Origin: Bacillus wiedmannii
GTDB lineage: Bacteria; Bacillota; Bacilli; Bacillales; Bacillaceae_G
NCBI RefSeq assembly: GCF_001583695.1
Contig: NZ_LOBC01000028.1
Span: forward strand, 372,001-436,000
DNA length: 64,000 nt
Direction of reading: 5' to 3'
The notes below the pieces were generated by a model. That model ran no database searches. It had not been told where the DNA came from and saw only the letters and a program-made list of their open reading frames with translations. The position numbers and the translations under genes were made by a program. Numbering within the stretch: position 1 is the first letter of the stretch; the number at the start of each line of letters is the position of its first letter. Positions 29,366 to 39,666 of this stretch are shown piece after piece.

Positions 29366-29932
29366 TTAATCTCTCTGCACCTTATATTTCAAAACTCTAC
29401 CATCTTTATCAAATTGTAAAACAAGATGTTCACTATCTATAGGGATAAAGCCACGTTCAGTTCCAAGATAGTACGAAGTGATAACCCCGTTTTCTCCATT
29501 TCTCGTTTCAGTAGGCGTTCCTAATAATTGTGTAATTTCTTCATTTGATTTTCCTGTTAATTTATATTTTTGTATTAGATCATCTACCATATGTACCCGT
29601 TTATCTTCAGCATGTAACCATCGATCTTGATTAAACTTTGAAGTGTATGTATTCATACTTAATTGTGCAGTACATACTATTAACGGAATAAGTGCTACTA
29701 TTAACACTTCCGACATTTGCTTCTTTTCTTCATTACGATTTTTAGCAACATATAAGATCGACTTTTGAATCATAACTAATAAAACAAATGGCACGACTAT
29801 TACAAAAACGCTCGTTACACTTAATGACGTATGAGCCATACCAATAATAAACATAAAAGCAAGATACATTAGTATATACAAACAAATATAAACATACAAA
29901 ATACCCCTTAATATAGCACTCAGAAAGCTCAC
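29366..29932 (-). CDS. Membrane protein with C-terminal BamE/SmpA-like segment
   Basis: 188 residues with three hydrophobic helices in the first 105 residues, then a domain with LTGKSNEEITQLLGTPTETR...ITSYYLG and LVLQFDKDGRVLKYKV. That is the helix-turn-strand pattern of small BamE-like lipoprotein domains (a helix ending in LLG-P, then strands). No function known. The frame opens with GTG overlapping its own AGAGGTG site; a CTG four codons in has better spacing, so the exact start is uncertain. It follows the NERD gene by 6 bp. Confidence 0.65.
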   Translation of the reverse strand: MSFLSAILRGILYVYICLYILMYLAFMFIIGMAHTSLSVTSVFVIVVPFVLLVMIQKSILYVAKNRNEEKKQMSEVLIVALIPLIVCTAQLSMNTYTSKFNQDRWLHAEDKRVHMVDDLIQKYKLTGKSNEEITQLLGTPTETRNGENGVITSYYLGTERGFIPIDSEHLVLQFDKDGRVLKYKVQRD

Positions 29933-29938
29933 CTCTTT

Positions 29939-30958
29939 TTAATTCATTATATAATTTATTCGATTAATGGTTTCTCGAAGTTTTTCTAACTCTTGCTCAG
30001 TATATATTACTTTCCCTGTTAAGATCTCATTTCTGAAGAACGTTACAATTTGCTCTCTATCTTTTAATCTCGGCGTTTTTTCTTCAGAAAGATCTAGCAC
30101 TTCTTTCCCGCTCTCATTATAAAAATATACAATCGGTTTTACATTTTCCTTTACAATATCAACTTGCACTTCTTTCAAACAATTGTATAGAATATGCGAT
30201 AGTTTCTTCGCTCTATATACTGGATTCCCTTCATTTTTCACTTGTATCGTTAATGAATCTTCACCTGTAATATATGCAAACGTCTCTTCTTTCTCTTCCT
30301 CTTGTTGATACTTGCCAATTTCATCAATCATAAATGAATATATACTAGCATTGTCTTTCGTTAAGCCATGAATTAACTTCCCTGTCCATTCTTTCGTCTC
30401 AAGTACATACATACCCGTTTTACTTAAAACAAGATGATGAATTCGAAAATCATTTCCACCGTGCTGATTTCTAATAAAAACATTCGGCATAATATGAAAT
30501 TCATTATCTTTTATTATGCCTTGATCTACGAAGCCTCGCTTCATATAATGTAATGTTTCGTGTGTATTCACTTCAGCTCCATTTTTCGTATACTCTCGCA
30601 AATTTGCAATTAATTGTTGAAACATATGTATTTCGTTACTATGCTTTTCTTGCACTTCACTGCGTTCTTTACTATGTTGCACAGCTAATTGATTTTTCAA
30701 CATACGCATATTTTCAAGTTCTCTAGCTGCACTTATTTGTAAATCATTGTATTTCTTCTGTTCCATATTTTTTAATGTATTTTGTTGTTCTTTATGCTCT
30801 GTAACTGTAGCTGCAATTTCATTTTCATACGTTTCAATTGCTTGTTTCTTTTCAAACTCTACTTGCTGACTCTCTGATTCTAGCTGCTTATTTTTATAGA
30901 ACAGCACGAATGCTACAGCTAATAATAATAAAATCACACCTATTAGCACATAATCCAT
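29939..30958 (-). CDS. Membrane-anchored NERD-domain protein
   Basis: 339 residues. One N-terminal helix (3-21), a coiled coil rich in Glu/Lys/Gln (about 22-125), then a nuclease-related NERD domain. NVFIRNQHGGNDFRIHHLVLS and GMYVLETKEWTGKLIHG carry the D...E-x-K arrangement of PD-(D/E)xK folds. The helical C-terminus is short. NERD proteins are suspected to process DNA, but activity is mostly untested. AAAGGAG precedes the ATG. Forms an operon with the next gene. Confidence 0.8.
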   Translation of the reverse strand: MDYVLIGVILLLLAVAFVLFYKNKQLESESQQVEFEKKQAIETYENEIAATVTEHKEQQNTLKNMEQKKYNDLQISAARELENMRMLKNQLAVQHSKERSEVQEKHSNEIHMFQQLIANLREYTKNGAEVNTHETLHYMKRGFVDQGIIKDNEFHIMPNVFIRNQHGGNDFRIHHLVLSKTGMYVLETKEWTGKLIHGLTKDNASIYSFMIDEIGKYQQEEEKEETFAYITGEDSLTIQVKNEGNPVYRAKKLSHILYNCLKEVQVDIVKENVKPIVYFYNESGKEVLDLSEEKTPRLKDREQIVTFFRNEILTGKVIYTEQELEKLRETINRINYIMN

Positions 30959-31130
30959 ATTTTTACTCCTTTATTTCATTTTCATTTATTTTTATAAACA
31001 TCCATTATATTATACTATGCTTTCAATATACACTTTGTAAAAATTACATATTTTTAATAAAGAGGGACTTTAATAAGCGATTTTCCCCATTCCCCACTGA
31101 TTGTTTCAGGTTGCCCGCAAATAGCAGAAT

Positions 31131-31158
31131 AAAAGGCATCTCAGGCGAGATACCTTTT
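31131..31158 (-). terminator. Terminator after the GH25 gene
   Basis: AAAAGGCATCTC pairs with GAGATACCTTTT (one mismatch), 9 bp past the stop. Confidence 0.8.
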
Positions 31159-31167
31159 ACGTGCATT

Positions 31168-32217
31168 TTATTGTACACCATACTGAATATAACTTGAATC
31201 ATAGTATATCCAGCCATTTCCACCTAAACCAAGCCAGCCATCTTGCTTACACCATACTATATAAGCCTCACCACGATGTAACTGTCTTATAACATTTCCA
31301 TTTAATGATGGAGCATCCCGCAGATTCACATTATCACCAGTAATAGTCGCCACATAATGTTTATACTGAATGTAACTTGGATCATAGTATATCCATTCGT
31401 TTCCACCTAAAGCAAGCCAACCATCTTGTTCACTCAAAACTTCATACGATTCTCCTCTATTTAGCTGGCGAATTACACTAGATTGTAAAGATGGTCCACT
31501 CCGTAAATTTACATTATCGCCTTTAATTACAGCAACGCCGTAGACTGCAGTAGCAGTACTAGGTGGAGAAACATTTCCACCACCATTTGTTCCATTTCCT
31601 TGCAAAGCTTCTAATGAAACCGCTGCTGATACGTCACAATTTCCTACTACACCTGAAATTCGACCAGAATCTGTGTATTGCCATGCTGTCCACTCTGTCC
31701 ATCCACCAGCATCAGCAGGCGGCGTACTAGAGTATTTAGAAATCCAAAGTGGAATATCACTTAATCCATTAATTCCAAACTCATTAATATACCAAACTCC
31801 TGTATATAACATGACATCTTTTCCAGTAGCCTGTTTCACATAATTTATGAAACTCCTTGCCCAATTAGATATAGCAGTACCAGTTAAATTACTATTACTC
31901 GGATCTATCGGTGATTCTAAATCTAAAACTGGCATTAAGTCTGTCTGATTGCTTTGTAATATGTTCACAAAATGTTTCGCTTCTGAAATTGCATCATTTA
32001 GTTCTGGATGTGCAAAATGGTATGCACCGATTAATACATTCGCATTTCGCGCTGCTTGTACATTTTGAACCAAAGTAGGATCAAGATTATTCACACCTTC
32101 TGTCGCTTTTGCATACGCCGCTGAAATACCCGATCCCTTCACTGCATTCCAATCAATGTTCCCTTCCCAATGAGACACATCGATAAACGTAATGTTTGAA
32201 CTAGATCTATCTTGCAT
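31168..32217 (-). CDS. GH25 lysozyme with two C-terminal SH3b repeats
   Basis: 349 residues. The catalytic GH25 barrel spans about 10-205, with IDVSHWEGNIDW at its start and MPVLDLESP supplying the Asp-x-Glu pair. A Gly/Ser/Pro-rich linker follows, then two bacterial SH3 repeats, each with GDNVNLR and a GW-IYYD-SYIQY end. The family cleaves the beta-1,4 bond between MurNAc and GlcNAc in peptidoglycan. There is no signal peptide, as in endolysins that need a holin. The ATG at 32217 has AGGAG 7 nt upstream. It stands alone, with no other prophage genes around. Confidence 0.88.
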   Translation of the reverse strand: MQDRSSSNITFIDVSHWEGNIDWNAVKGSGISAAYAKATEGVNNLDPTLVQNVQAARNANVLIGAYHFAHPELNDAISEAKHFVNILQSNQTDLMPVLDLESPIDPSNSNLTGTAISNWARSFINYVKQATGKDVMLYTGVWYINEFGINGLSDIPLWISKYSSTPPADAGGWTEWTAWQYTDSGRISGVVGNCDVSAAVSLEALQGNGTNGGGNVSPPSTATAVYGVAVIKGDNVNLRSGPSLQSSVIRQLNRGESYEVLSEQDGWLALGGNEWIYYDPSYIQYKHYVATITGDNVNLRDAPSLNGNVIRQLHRGEAYIVWCKQDGWLGLGGNGWIYYDSSYIQYGVQ

Positions 32218-32335
32218 ATAAAAGCTCCTATCAATTTTTTTCATTTCGTATACATACAATATGTACAACTTTAATAAAGAGTCACGACGTTTATACTATA
32301 GACATTGAGAGCAAACATATTTTATAAACAAAGTA

Positions 32336-32363
32336 AAAAGGCCTTGTAATTACAAGGCCTTTT
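32336..32363 (-). terminator. Terminator of the ABC exporter operon
   Basis: A perfect 28-bp palindrome (AAAAGGCCTTGTAA and its complement); the stop codon of the second exporter gene lies inside it. Confidence 0.85.
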
Positions 32364-34116
32364 GTAAAATCCCTTTATTTTGTAGTAAATACATATTATA
32401 ATACAACCCTTGCTCACTCAGTAATTCTTGATGTGTTCCTCTTTCTACTATTTCTCCATCATGCATAACAAAAATTTGATCTGCATCTTGAATTGTAGAT
32501 AATCTGTGTGCAATTGCTATCGTCGTTCTCCCTTTTCGCATTTGCTGTAATGCTGTTTGGATCGCATCTTCTGTTTCTGTATCAATATTAGCTGTTGCTT
32601 CATCTAATACTAATACTTTCGGATTCGTTGCTATCGTTCTAGCAAAAGCAATTAATTGGCGTTGACCACTAGAAAATGCAGCTCCTCTTTCTACTACTTC
32701 TGTTTCATACTGCTCTGGTAATTTTTCAATAAACGTATTCGCTTGCACAAATTGTGCCGCTTCTTTTACTTCTTCATCCGTAATTTCTTCATTGTACATA
32801 CGAATATTTTGTTTTACATTTCCCGCAAATAAAAATGCATCTTGCAATACGAGTCCTATTTTCTTTCTAATTTCTCGTTCTTCAAATTTCTCTAAATCCA
32901 CACCATCTATTACAATATTTCCGGACTTAATATTATAAAATCGCATTAACAAATTCATAATGGTACTTTTTCCGCTACCAGTGTGCCCAACGAAAGCAAC
33001 CGTTTGCCCTTGTTTCACGTGAAAAGATACATTTTTTAAAACATCACGTTTTCCATCATACGAAAAAGTAACATTTTTAAATTCAATTTCTCCATTAACA
33101 ACTTGAGGATTTCCATCCCCTTTTTGAACTGGAGCTAAATCTTTCTCATCCATTAAATGAAATACACGTGATGATGAAACAAGTGCCTGTTGGAAAAATG
33201 ATAATTTCATCATCATCTCATTTACAGGCTGGAAGAAACGATGTATATAATTAACAAACGCATATAAGACACCTACTTCAACAGGACTCTTCAAAGCATC
33301 AATTCCAAATAAACCAAGTACTAACGCAATAGCCACAATATGAACTAAATCAGTTGCTGGACGTAAAAGTAACGCGTCTAATTTTAACGTCCGCCGCCCT
33401 GCACTATAATGTTTATTATTCACTTCTTCAAACTCTTTTCTCATACGCTTTTCTTGCCTGAACACTTGAACAATATTCATTCCTTGAATGGACTCATTCA
33501 ACTTTGCATTTAACACGCTTAATTGATTACGTACTTCTAAATAAAAGGCTGCACTCTTCCGGCGATATAGCACCATAATTGCAAACATTATCGGAATTAA
33601 TACGAGAGAAAATAGGGCTAGTTTTACATTTAATAAAAACATTGCTACTAAAATACCTATTAAAAAGACTACATTTTTGACAAATGTGGATAATACACTG
33701 ACATAAAAATCTTTAATTGCTTCCGTATCATTCGTTATGCGCGATACAAGCGTACCAATCGGCGTACGATCAAAGAAACTTAATGACAACTTTTGAACAT
33801 GATCATATACTTCAACACGCATATCTTGAACAATTTTAAAAGCGATATTTTGAAAATATAATAAGTCTAAATAAGTAAATAATACTTTTAATAAGTGAGC
33901 AATAAGATACACTACAAATAGAGTAACAAGTGCTGATTGATCAAAGTTACGTGGTACTAAATGTTCATCAAGAAATTGTTTAATTAAAAAAGGACCCATC
34001 ATTTCAGTTACAGTTGCACCAACTAAAAAGATAAATGCTAAAGATAGCAACCTTTTATATGGCTTCATATAAGAAAGTAATCTACTTAAATCACTCCGCT
34101 TCTTGCCGGTCATCAT
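32350..34116 (-). CDS. ABC exporter half-transporter (consensus-site partner, BmrD-like)
   Basis: 588 residues: six-helix transmembrane domain (about 15-320) and an ATPase. Walker A is HTGSGKST, Walker B VLVLDEATANID with the catalytic Glu, and H-loop AHRLS. The signature reads FSSGQ instead of LSGGQ, as in the BmrD/YheH half of heterodimeric multidrug exporters. It overlaps the upstream partner gene by 4 bp behind AAAGGAGG. Substrate unknown; drugs or lipids are typical. Confidence 0.85.
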   Translation of the reverse strand: MMTGKKRSDLSRLLSYMKPYKRLLSLAFIFLVGATVTEMMGPFLIKQFLDEHLVPRNFDQSALVTLFVVYLIAHLLKVLFTYLDLLYFQNIAFKIVQDMRVEVYDHVQKLSLSFFDRTPIGTLVSRITNDTEAIKDFYVSVLSTFVKNVVFLIGILVAMFLLNVKLALFSLVLIPIMFAIMVLYRRKSAAFYLEVRNQLSVLNAKLNESIQGMNIVQVFRQEKRMRKEFEEVNNKHYSAGRRTLKLDALLLRPATDLVHIVAIALVLGLFGIDALKSPVEVGVLYAFVNYIHRFFQPVNEMMMKLSFFQQALVSSSRVFHLMDEKDLAPVQKGDGNPQVVNGEIEFKNVTFSYDGKRDVLKNVSFHVKQGQTVAFVGHTGSGKSTIMNLLMRFYNIKSGNIVIDGVDLEKFEEREIRKKIGLVLQDAFLFAGNVKQNIRMYNEEITDEEVKEAAQFVQANTFIEKLPEQYETEVVERGAAFSSGQRQLIAFARTIATNPKVLVLDEATANIDTETEDAIQTALQQMRKGRTTIAIAHRLSTIQDADQIFVMHDGEIVERGTHQELLSEQGLYYNMYLLQNKGILQKAL

Positions 34117-35864
34117 ACGCCTCCTTTCTCGACTAATGCTTCTAACTGCTGGCTCTCGTACATTTCTTTATACCAACCGTTTTCTTCCATTAATTGTTCA
34201 TGTGTACCTCGTTGTACAATTCTGCCTTCATCCACAACAAGTATAAGATTGGCATGTTGAATTGCACTTAAACGATGAGCAGTAATAATCGTTGTTTTTC
34301 CTGCTCTTTCCCTCTTTAATGCATTTAAAATCGTTTCTTCTGTTTTTGCATCTACCGCTGATAAACAATCATCTAAAATTAAAATTTCCGCATTCGTTAA
34401 TAAAGCACGTGCAATAGAGATTCTCTGTTTTTGGCCTCCAGATAACGAAACGCCTCTTTCTCCCACTACCGTTTCATACCCTTCTGAAAATTGGAGGATG
34501 TCATTATGAATACAAGCAATCTCTGCAGCGCGGGTTATTTCATTATATGTAGCATCCGCCTTTCCGAAGGCAATATTCTCCCCAATACTCGCTGAAAATA
34601 AAAAATGATCTTGCGGCACGTATGAAATGGCAGAACGGACACCGTAAAGTGTTACATCGCGAATATCCCGCTCCCCAACTTTTAATTCACCATTAAAATG
34701 GTCATACTCACGAATTAGACATTTTAATAAAGTCGTTTTCCCGGCACCTGTACGTCCGACCACTCCTAGTGTTTCACCCTTCTTTAAATCAAAGTGAACA
34801 TCTATTAGCTGTAACAATTCATTTTTCTTATATGAAAATGAATCAACCGCAAATGTAACATCACCGCTCGCTATTGTATGCACAGCATCTTCTCTATTTA
34901 CTACATCTGATTTTTGAGAGAGAATTTTTTCTACACGGTCATACGAAGCACGCCCACGCTCCATAATATTAAACAACCACCCAAAGGCTAACATTGGCCA
35001 AACGAGGGTACCTAAATACGTTGTAAATGTAACGAGATCACCTACAGTTAATTCCCCTCTCACAACTAATACTGACCCGTAACATACTGCAATTAAAAAA
35101 GAAAATCCAACGATAAGTGAGATTGTCGGATCAAACAACGAATCAATACGTGCGACTAACATATTTTTATGTACAACATCTTCTGACTTTTTTCGGAATG
35201 CTTGTAAATCTTCTTTCTCTTGTCCAATTGATCGAATTACCTTCATCCCACTCATACTCTCTTGCACTTTATCATTGATTTCCGAAAACGATTGCTGCGC
35301 TTTATGAAACCTTTTATGTAATAACGTTCCATAATAGTTTGTCGAAATCGCTACAATCGGCATTGGAATTAAGCTTAACAATGTTAACTTCCAACTAATT
35401 GTAAAACCCATCGCTACGAGTACACATCCCCCAACTGCTAATGAGTCAACCAATGTTAAAACGCCCGATCCAGCAGTTTGTTGAATCGCCTGAATATCAT
35501 TAGTCGCATGCGCCATCAAATCACCCGTACGACGTGATTGATAAAAAGATGGACTCATCTTCGTAAAATGTTCGTATAAATTCTTCCGTAATTGACGAGC
35601 TAGTTTTAACGAAGATCCAAAAATCATAATACGCCATAAATAACGTAATATATACATAGTAATCCCTACAACTACTAACAAAATAACCCACTTCAACAAC
35701 TTTTCAGATGTTAATGTTCCATTATTAATTTCATCTACTACAATACCTAGTACTTTCGGGGCTACAAGTTCAAGAAGCGCGACACCAAATAACATAATAA
35801 TTCCGATTATGTACGCTCGTTTTTCTTGTTTAAAAAACCAAGCTAAATTAATAAATACTTTCAT
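34113..35864 (-). CDS. ABC exporter half-transporter (degenerate-site partner, BmrC-like)
   Basis: 583 residues with the same two-domain layout. Walker A GRTGAGKTT and a canonical LSGGQKQRIS signature are present, but Walker B ends ILDDCLSAVD: the catalytic Glu is replaced by Asp. With the FSSGQ of its partner this forms one degenerate and one active ATP site, the hallmark of heterodimeric exporters such as BmrCD. It is the first gene of the pair. Confidence 0.87.
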   Translation of the reverse strand: MKVFINLAWFFKQEKRAYIIGIIMLFGVALLELVAPKVLGIVVDEINNGTLTSEKLLKWVILLVVVGITMYILRYLWRIMIFGSSLKLARQLRKNLYEHFTKMSPSFYQSRRTGDLMAHATNDIQAIQQTAGSGVLTLVDSLAVGGCVLVAMGFTISWKLTLLSLIPMPIVAISTNYYGTLLHKRFHKAQQSFSEINDKVQESMSGMKVIRSIGQEKEDLQAFRKKSEDVVHKNMLVARIDSLFDPTISLIVGFSFLIAVCYGSVLVVRGELTVGDLVTFTTYLGTLVWPMLAFGWLFNIMERGRASYDRVEKILSQKSDVVNREDAVHTIASGDVTFAVDSFSYKKNELLQLIDVHFDLKKGETLGVVGRTGAGKTTLLKCLIREYDHFNGELKVGERDIRDVTLYGVRSAISYVPQDHFLFSASIGENIAFGKADATYNEITRAAEIACIHNDILQFSEGYETVVGERGVSLSGGQKQRISIARALLTNAEILILDDCLSAVDAKTEETILNALKRERAGKTTIITAHRLSAIQHANLILVVDEGRIVQRGTHEQLMEENGWYKEMYESQQLEALVEKGGV

Positions 35865-35956
35865 TTTTATCCTCCTCCCTTAAAATGAGCGATGTTTTCA
35901 TTTTACCAAAAATACAGAATTTTTAAAAGTTTTAAACACTTTAAAAGTCCAATAGG

Positions 35957-35983
35957 AAAGGGCACTCTTATCGAGTGCCCTTT
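35957..35983 (-). terminator. Terminator after yneF
   Basis: AAAGGGCACTC pairs with GAGTGCCCTTT around 5 nt, next to the yneF stop. Confidence 0.85.
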
Positions 35984-35988
35984 AGCGC

Positions 35989-36210
35989 TTATTTTGTTTG
36001 TTGCTTGCTCATCGCGCTCATCATTTGATTGATTTTCTTTTGGGAAGGTTTTTGTCCCATTTGCATCATCATCATTTTTAACATTTGTTCATTAATTGGT
36101 GGATTTTTTTCTAAGTAGTTCATCATGTATTTGCGGGCAATGAAAAATCCTAACGCCACGCCTGCTACTAGTGCTACTACGCCCACTAGAATACCTAACC
36201 AAATTGGCAT
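35989..36210 (-). CDS. yneF: UPF0154 membrane protein YneF
   Basis: 73 residues: one N-terminal transmembrane helix (about 4-26), then [39 protein letters not shown], the UPF0154 signature. Function unknown. In B. subtilis it also follows sirA and tkt, so the gene order is conserved. Confidence 0.9.
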   Translation of the reverse strand: MPIWLGILVGVVALVAGVALGFFIARKYMMNYLEKNPPINEQMLKMMMMQMGQKPSQKKINQMMSAMSKQQTK

Positions 36211-36288
36211 ATATTTTCCTCCTTCATGTTGTCTACCTTACAGTGTACTAAAACCTTTTCAATAAGACAAGATACAATTCGACATTTT

Positions 36289-36729
36289 TTACACATATGT
36301 TCGTACTTGTTTTAGAGGATTCAGCCATCCGTACTTTGTATTTTCATAATCCATTGCTAAAAATGTTAATTCACACTTCCTTAGTACTTCAAAGAAAGTC
36401 GTTTCCATAGAAACGTTTCCAGAGGTATTCATGCGAATGTAGTGCGGTTTCACCATTATTTCGCCGTATTCCGCTCCTGTATAAAGTGTATGTGTATGAT
36501 GTGTTCGATCATATTTACCAAGAACGCGCAAAGCTTGTTCTAATTTATGGTGAATTTTCATTACTTGTAATGGCATCGTTATATACATCATTTGTTTATA
36601 TAACACTTTTTTCTCCGAAAGGGACCCAGATTCTGAAAATCGAGCAAATAAATCAAAAAACAAATATTCACGACCAAAGTAAGCTTTCGCAATATCCTCT
36701 TGAATTAAATACAATTCATACGTTTTCAT
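36289..36729 (-). CDS. sirA: Sporulation inhibitor of replication SirA
   Basis: 146 residues, colinear with B. subtilis SirA (YneE), which binds DnaA domain I and blocks replication initiation at the onset of sporulation. The N-terminal TYELYLIQEDIAKAYFGRE and the position between tkt and yneF support the call. Spo0A control is known for the family; no clear 0A box was identified here. Confidence 0.85.
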   Translation of the reverse strand: MKTYELYLIQEDIAKAYFGREYLFFDLFARFSESGSLSEKKVLYKQMMYITMPLQVMKIHHKLEQALRVLGKYDRTHHTHTLYTGAEYGEIMVKPHYIRMNTSGNVSMETTFFEVLRKCELTFLAMDYENTKYGWLNPLKQVRTYV

Positions 36730-36848
36730 CTTTCGCCTCCCAATCTGGACAACCTTTTCCCTTCATTATATAGAAGAAATTTTGCAATGATTGTCTGACT
36801 GCGGAGAGATAAAAAACTTTTTCTGTCGAAAAAACTCATTTACATAGA

Positions 36849-36878
36849 AAAACCTCTCCATGCCGGAGAGATTTTTCT
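36849..36878 (-). terminator. Terminator after tkt
   Basis: CTCTCC pairs with GGAGAG with flanking A/T-rich runs, 8 bp past the tkt stop. Confidence 0.75.
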
Positions 36879-36885
36879 AAAATCA

Positions 36886-38886
36886 TTAAAGCATTTCTTT
36901 TACTTTACGAACAACGTTCTCTACAGTAAATCCATACTCTTCCATAATCTTCTCACCAGGAGCAGAAGCACCGAATGTATCGATACCTAACACATCTCCG
37001 TCAAGACCTACGTAACGGTGCCATCCGAATGTAGCACCCATTTCGATTGCGAAACGTTTTGTTACTGCTTTTGGTAATACAGATTCTTTGTACTCAGCAG
37101 TTTGAGCTTCAAAGCGATCCATAGATGGCATGCTGACAACAGCTGCGTCAACGCCGTCTACTGCTAGAGCTTTTTGTGCTTCAACAGCTAGACTTACTTC
37201 AGATCCAGTTGCAAGTAAGATTACATCAGCTGTTTCTTTCTTGCTTGCAGAAACTACATATGCACCTTTTGCTACTTTTTCATACGTATCGTCTTTTGCA
37301 CCTTCTAATGTTGGAAGGTCTTGACGAGTTAATACTAAAGCAGTTGGTTTGTTTGTAGATTCTAGAGCTAGTCTCCAAGCTGCAACAGATTCGTTACCAT
37401 CAGCTGGACGAATAACAGATACATTTGGCATTGCACGTAGCGCTGCTAATTGCTCGACTGGCTCATGTGTTGGACCATCTTCACCAACAGCGATACTGTC
37501 GTGTGTGAATACATACGTTACTGGCAATTGCATTAATGCTGCAAGACGAATTGCTGGACGTAAGTAGTCAGAGAATACGAAGAACGTACCACCGTAAGTT
37601 TTTAAACCGCCATGTAGTGCAATACCGTTCATTGCTGCACCCATTGCGAACTCACGTACACCGTACCAAATGTTCTTTCCGCTGTAATCATCTCTTGTAA
37701 AGTCTTTTTCGTTATTCATGTATGTTTTGTTAGAACCAGCAAGGTCAGCAGATCCACCGAAGAATGATGGTACAGACTCTGCAATTGCATTAATTACAGC
37801 ACCTGAAGAATTACGAGTTGCTGCTTTTGATCCTAATTCATAAGTTGGTAAGTTTTGCTCCCAACCTTCTGGAAGAAGACCATTCATTGCCGCTTGTAAT
37901 TCGTTTGCTAATTCTGGGTATGCTTGTGCATATTCACCTAGCATAGTGTTCCAGGCTGCTTGCGCAGTTTCACCAACATCTTGTACAGTTTTACGGAAGT
38001 TGTCATATACTTCTTCTGCTACATGGAAGTCTTGCTCAGCAGTCCAAGCATATGCTTCTTTCGTTAATTTTGTTTCGTCTACACCAAGTGGAGAACCATG
38101 TGAAGCTGATTTTCCTGATTTGTTTGGAGAACCGAAACCAATTGTCGTTCTTACTTCAATTAGCGTTGGGCGTTTTTCGTCAGCTTTCGCTTCTTCGATT
38201 GCTTTCGCGATAGCTTCAATATCGTTTCCATCCTCAACACGGATTACTTGCCATCCGTATGCTTTGTAACGATCTTCTACACTTTCAGAGAATGAACGAT
38301 TTAAATCGCCATCTAATGAAATATCGTTTGAATCATAAAGCACAACAAGACGACCTAATTGTAAATGAGCAGCTAATGAAGATGCTTCAGCAGAAACGCC
38401 TTCCATTAAATCTCCATCACCACAAATAGCGTATGTATGATGATCTACTACATTATACGCATCACGGTTATATTTAGCCGCTAAATGTCTTTCAGCCATT
38501 GCCATACCTACAGCAGTTGCAATACCTTGTCCAAGTGGACCAGTAGTTGCGTCTACACCTGCTGTATGACCGTACTCAGGATGTCCTGGAGTTTTGCTTC
38601 CCCATTGACGGAAGTTCTTTAAGTCATCCATTGTTAGATCATAACCAGATAGGTGAAGTAGGCTGTATAGTAACATTGAACCATGACCTGCAGATAATAC
38701 GAAACGATCACGGTTAAACCACGTTGGGTTATTTGGATTGTGTTTCATAAATTGAGTCCATAATGTATAAGCCATTGGTGCTGCACCCATTGGCATTCCT
38801 GGGTGACCAGAGTTTGCTTTTTCAATCGCATCGATGGATAATGTGCGAATCGTGTTGATAGAAAGTTGTTCGATTGAATGTGACAT
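36886..38886 (-). CDS. tkt: Transketolase
   Basis: 666 residues. It moves two-carbon units between sugar phosphates with thiamine diphosphate. The ThDP motif [20 protein letters not shown] is at about 153-172; [16 protein letters not shown] and [19 protein letters not shown] (pyrimidine-binding domain) are intact. The start ATG at 38886 follows AAGGGAAG; the longer frame to 38928 is unlikely. It keeps the Bacillus order tkt-sirA-yneF. Confidence 0.96.
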   Translation of the reverse strand: MSHSIEQLSINTIRTLSIDAIEKANSGHPGMPMGAAPMAYTLWTQFMKHNPNNPTWFNRDRFVLSAGHGSMLLYSLLHLSGYDLTMDDLKNFRQWGSKTPGHPEYGHTAGVDATTGPLGQGIATAVGMAMAERHLAAKYNRDAYNVVDHHTYAICGDGDLMEGVSAEASSLAAHLQLGRLVVLYDSNDISLDGDLNRSFSESVEDRYKAYGWQVIRVEDGNDIEAIAKAIEEAKADEKRPTLIEVRTTIGFGSPNKSGKSASHGSPLGVDETKLTKEAYAWTAEQDFHVAEEVYDNFRKTVQDVGETAQAAWNTMLGEYAQAYPELANELQAAMNGLLPEGWEQNLPTYELGSKAATRNSSGAVINAIAESVPSFFGGSADLAGSNKTYMNNEKDFTRDDYSGKNIWYGVREFAMGAAMNGIALHGGLKTYGGTFFVFSDYLRPAIRLAALMQLPVTYVFTHDSIAVGEDGPTHEPVEQLAALRAMPNVSVIRPADGNESVAAWRLALESTNKPTALVLTRQDLPTLEGAKDDTYEKVAKGAYVVSASKKETADVILLATGSEVSLAVEAQKALAVDGVDAAVVSMPSMDRFEAQTAEYKESVLPKAVTKRFAIEMGATFGWHRYVGLDGDVLGIDTFGASAPGEKIMEEYGFTVENVVRKVKEML

Positions 38887-39109
38887 GCTATTCTTCCCTT
38901 CGCTTATATTAGTAAACGTTTTATACATTTATATGATAGCTTCCCACGCAAGATTATACAACATGTATCGACAAATATGTTGATATTTTTTTGGTTTTTC
39001 ATAAAAAAATCAGTGATTTCGGGAATGTATGGGTATTCAATATGACATACTTTTTCATTATTTTTATTTTAAAAAGAAAGGGAATTATCTGTATATTTAT
39101 TCATCATTT

Positions 39110-39592
39110 TCAAATTCCATAATGCAAAATATATCCTTCCCCATTTTTCACTCTGCAAAGCAAACGAATAAAAGAATTTAAATCTTGGCATAATTTATCT
39201 CGATCAAATACGTATCTTTCATATTCTCCATCAGTATTATTATCATTTTCCCATTGAAACTGCCCTGTCAGTTCGATTGTTTCTGGCGCTAGAGAAAGCA
39301 TATTAACTAGCGAACAAAATAACTGTTCTGCTATCACTGCCCCTTGCTGTTCTATTTTCGTAATACCATAATAGTGAATTCCAAATCCTTCTGCTCTTTT
39401 CGCTGGATAATAGGTCGGAATCAAATGGGTAAAATCTAATAGATATACGATTAGCTCATCACTTAATACAACACACTCATCTATCGTTGCCTTTTCTTTA
39501 TATAGAAAACAAAGTTCAATCCAATCTATACCTATAAAATCCAACCCTTTTTCTTCATTCGAAACAAATACAAACTCGTGCTGTAAAGCCAA
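39110..39592 (-). CDS. Uncharacterised 160-residue protein
   Basis: A soluble, acidic protein rich in aromatic residues with no signal peptide. It has a strand-rich middle (YYPAKRAEGFGIHYYGITKIEQQGA) and a helical end. I do not recognise a family. The start is set at TTG (39590-39592) because GGGGGG lies 5 nt upstream; the frame is open to 39643. It lies between tkt and the phn genes. Confidence 0.6.
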   Translation of the reverse strand: MALQHEFVFVSNEEKGLDFIGIDWIELCFLYKEKATIDECVVLSDELIVYLLDFTHLIPTYYPAKRAEGFGIHYYGITKIEQQGAVIAEQLFCSLVNMLSLAPETIELTGQFQWENDNNTDGEYERYVFDRDKLCQDLNSFIRLLCRVKNGEGYILHYGI

Positions 39593-39638
39593 ATTATCCC
39601 CCCTATTGCTCACATTTATTATTCTTATTATATAAAAA

Positions 39639-39658
39639 AGCACCTTTTATAGGTGCTT
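39639..39658 (-). terminator. Terminator of the phn operon
   Basis: AAGCACCT pairs with AGGTGCTT around 4 nt, followed by TTTTTATA on the minus strand. Confidence 0.75.
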
Positions 39659-39666
39659 AAAATAAA

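Noticed and set aside
29015-32217. Prophage remnant (48-residue BC1881-like gene, NERD, GH25 lysozyme)
   Set aside because: No structural, terminase, integrase or holin genes between them, and each has its own promoter region and terminator.
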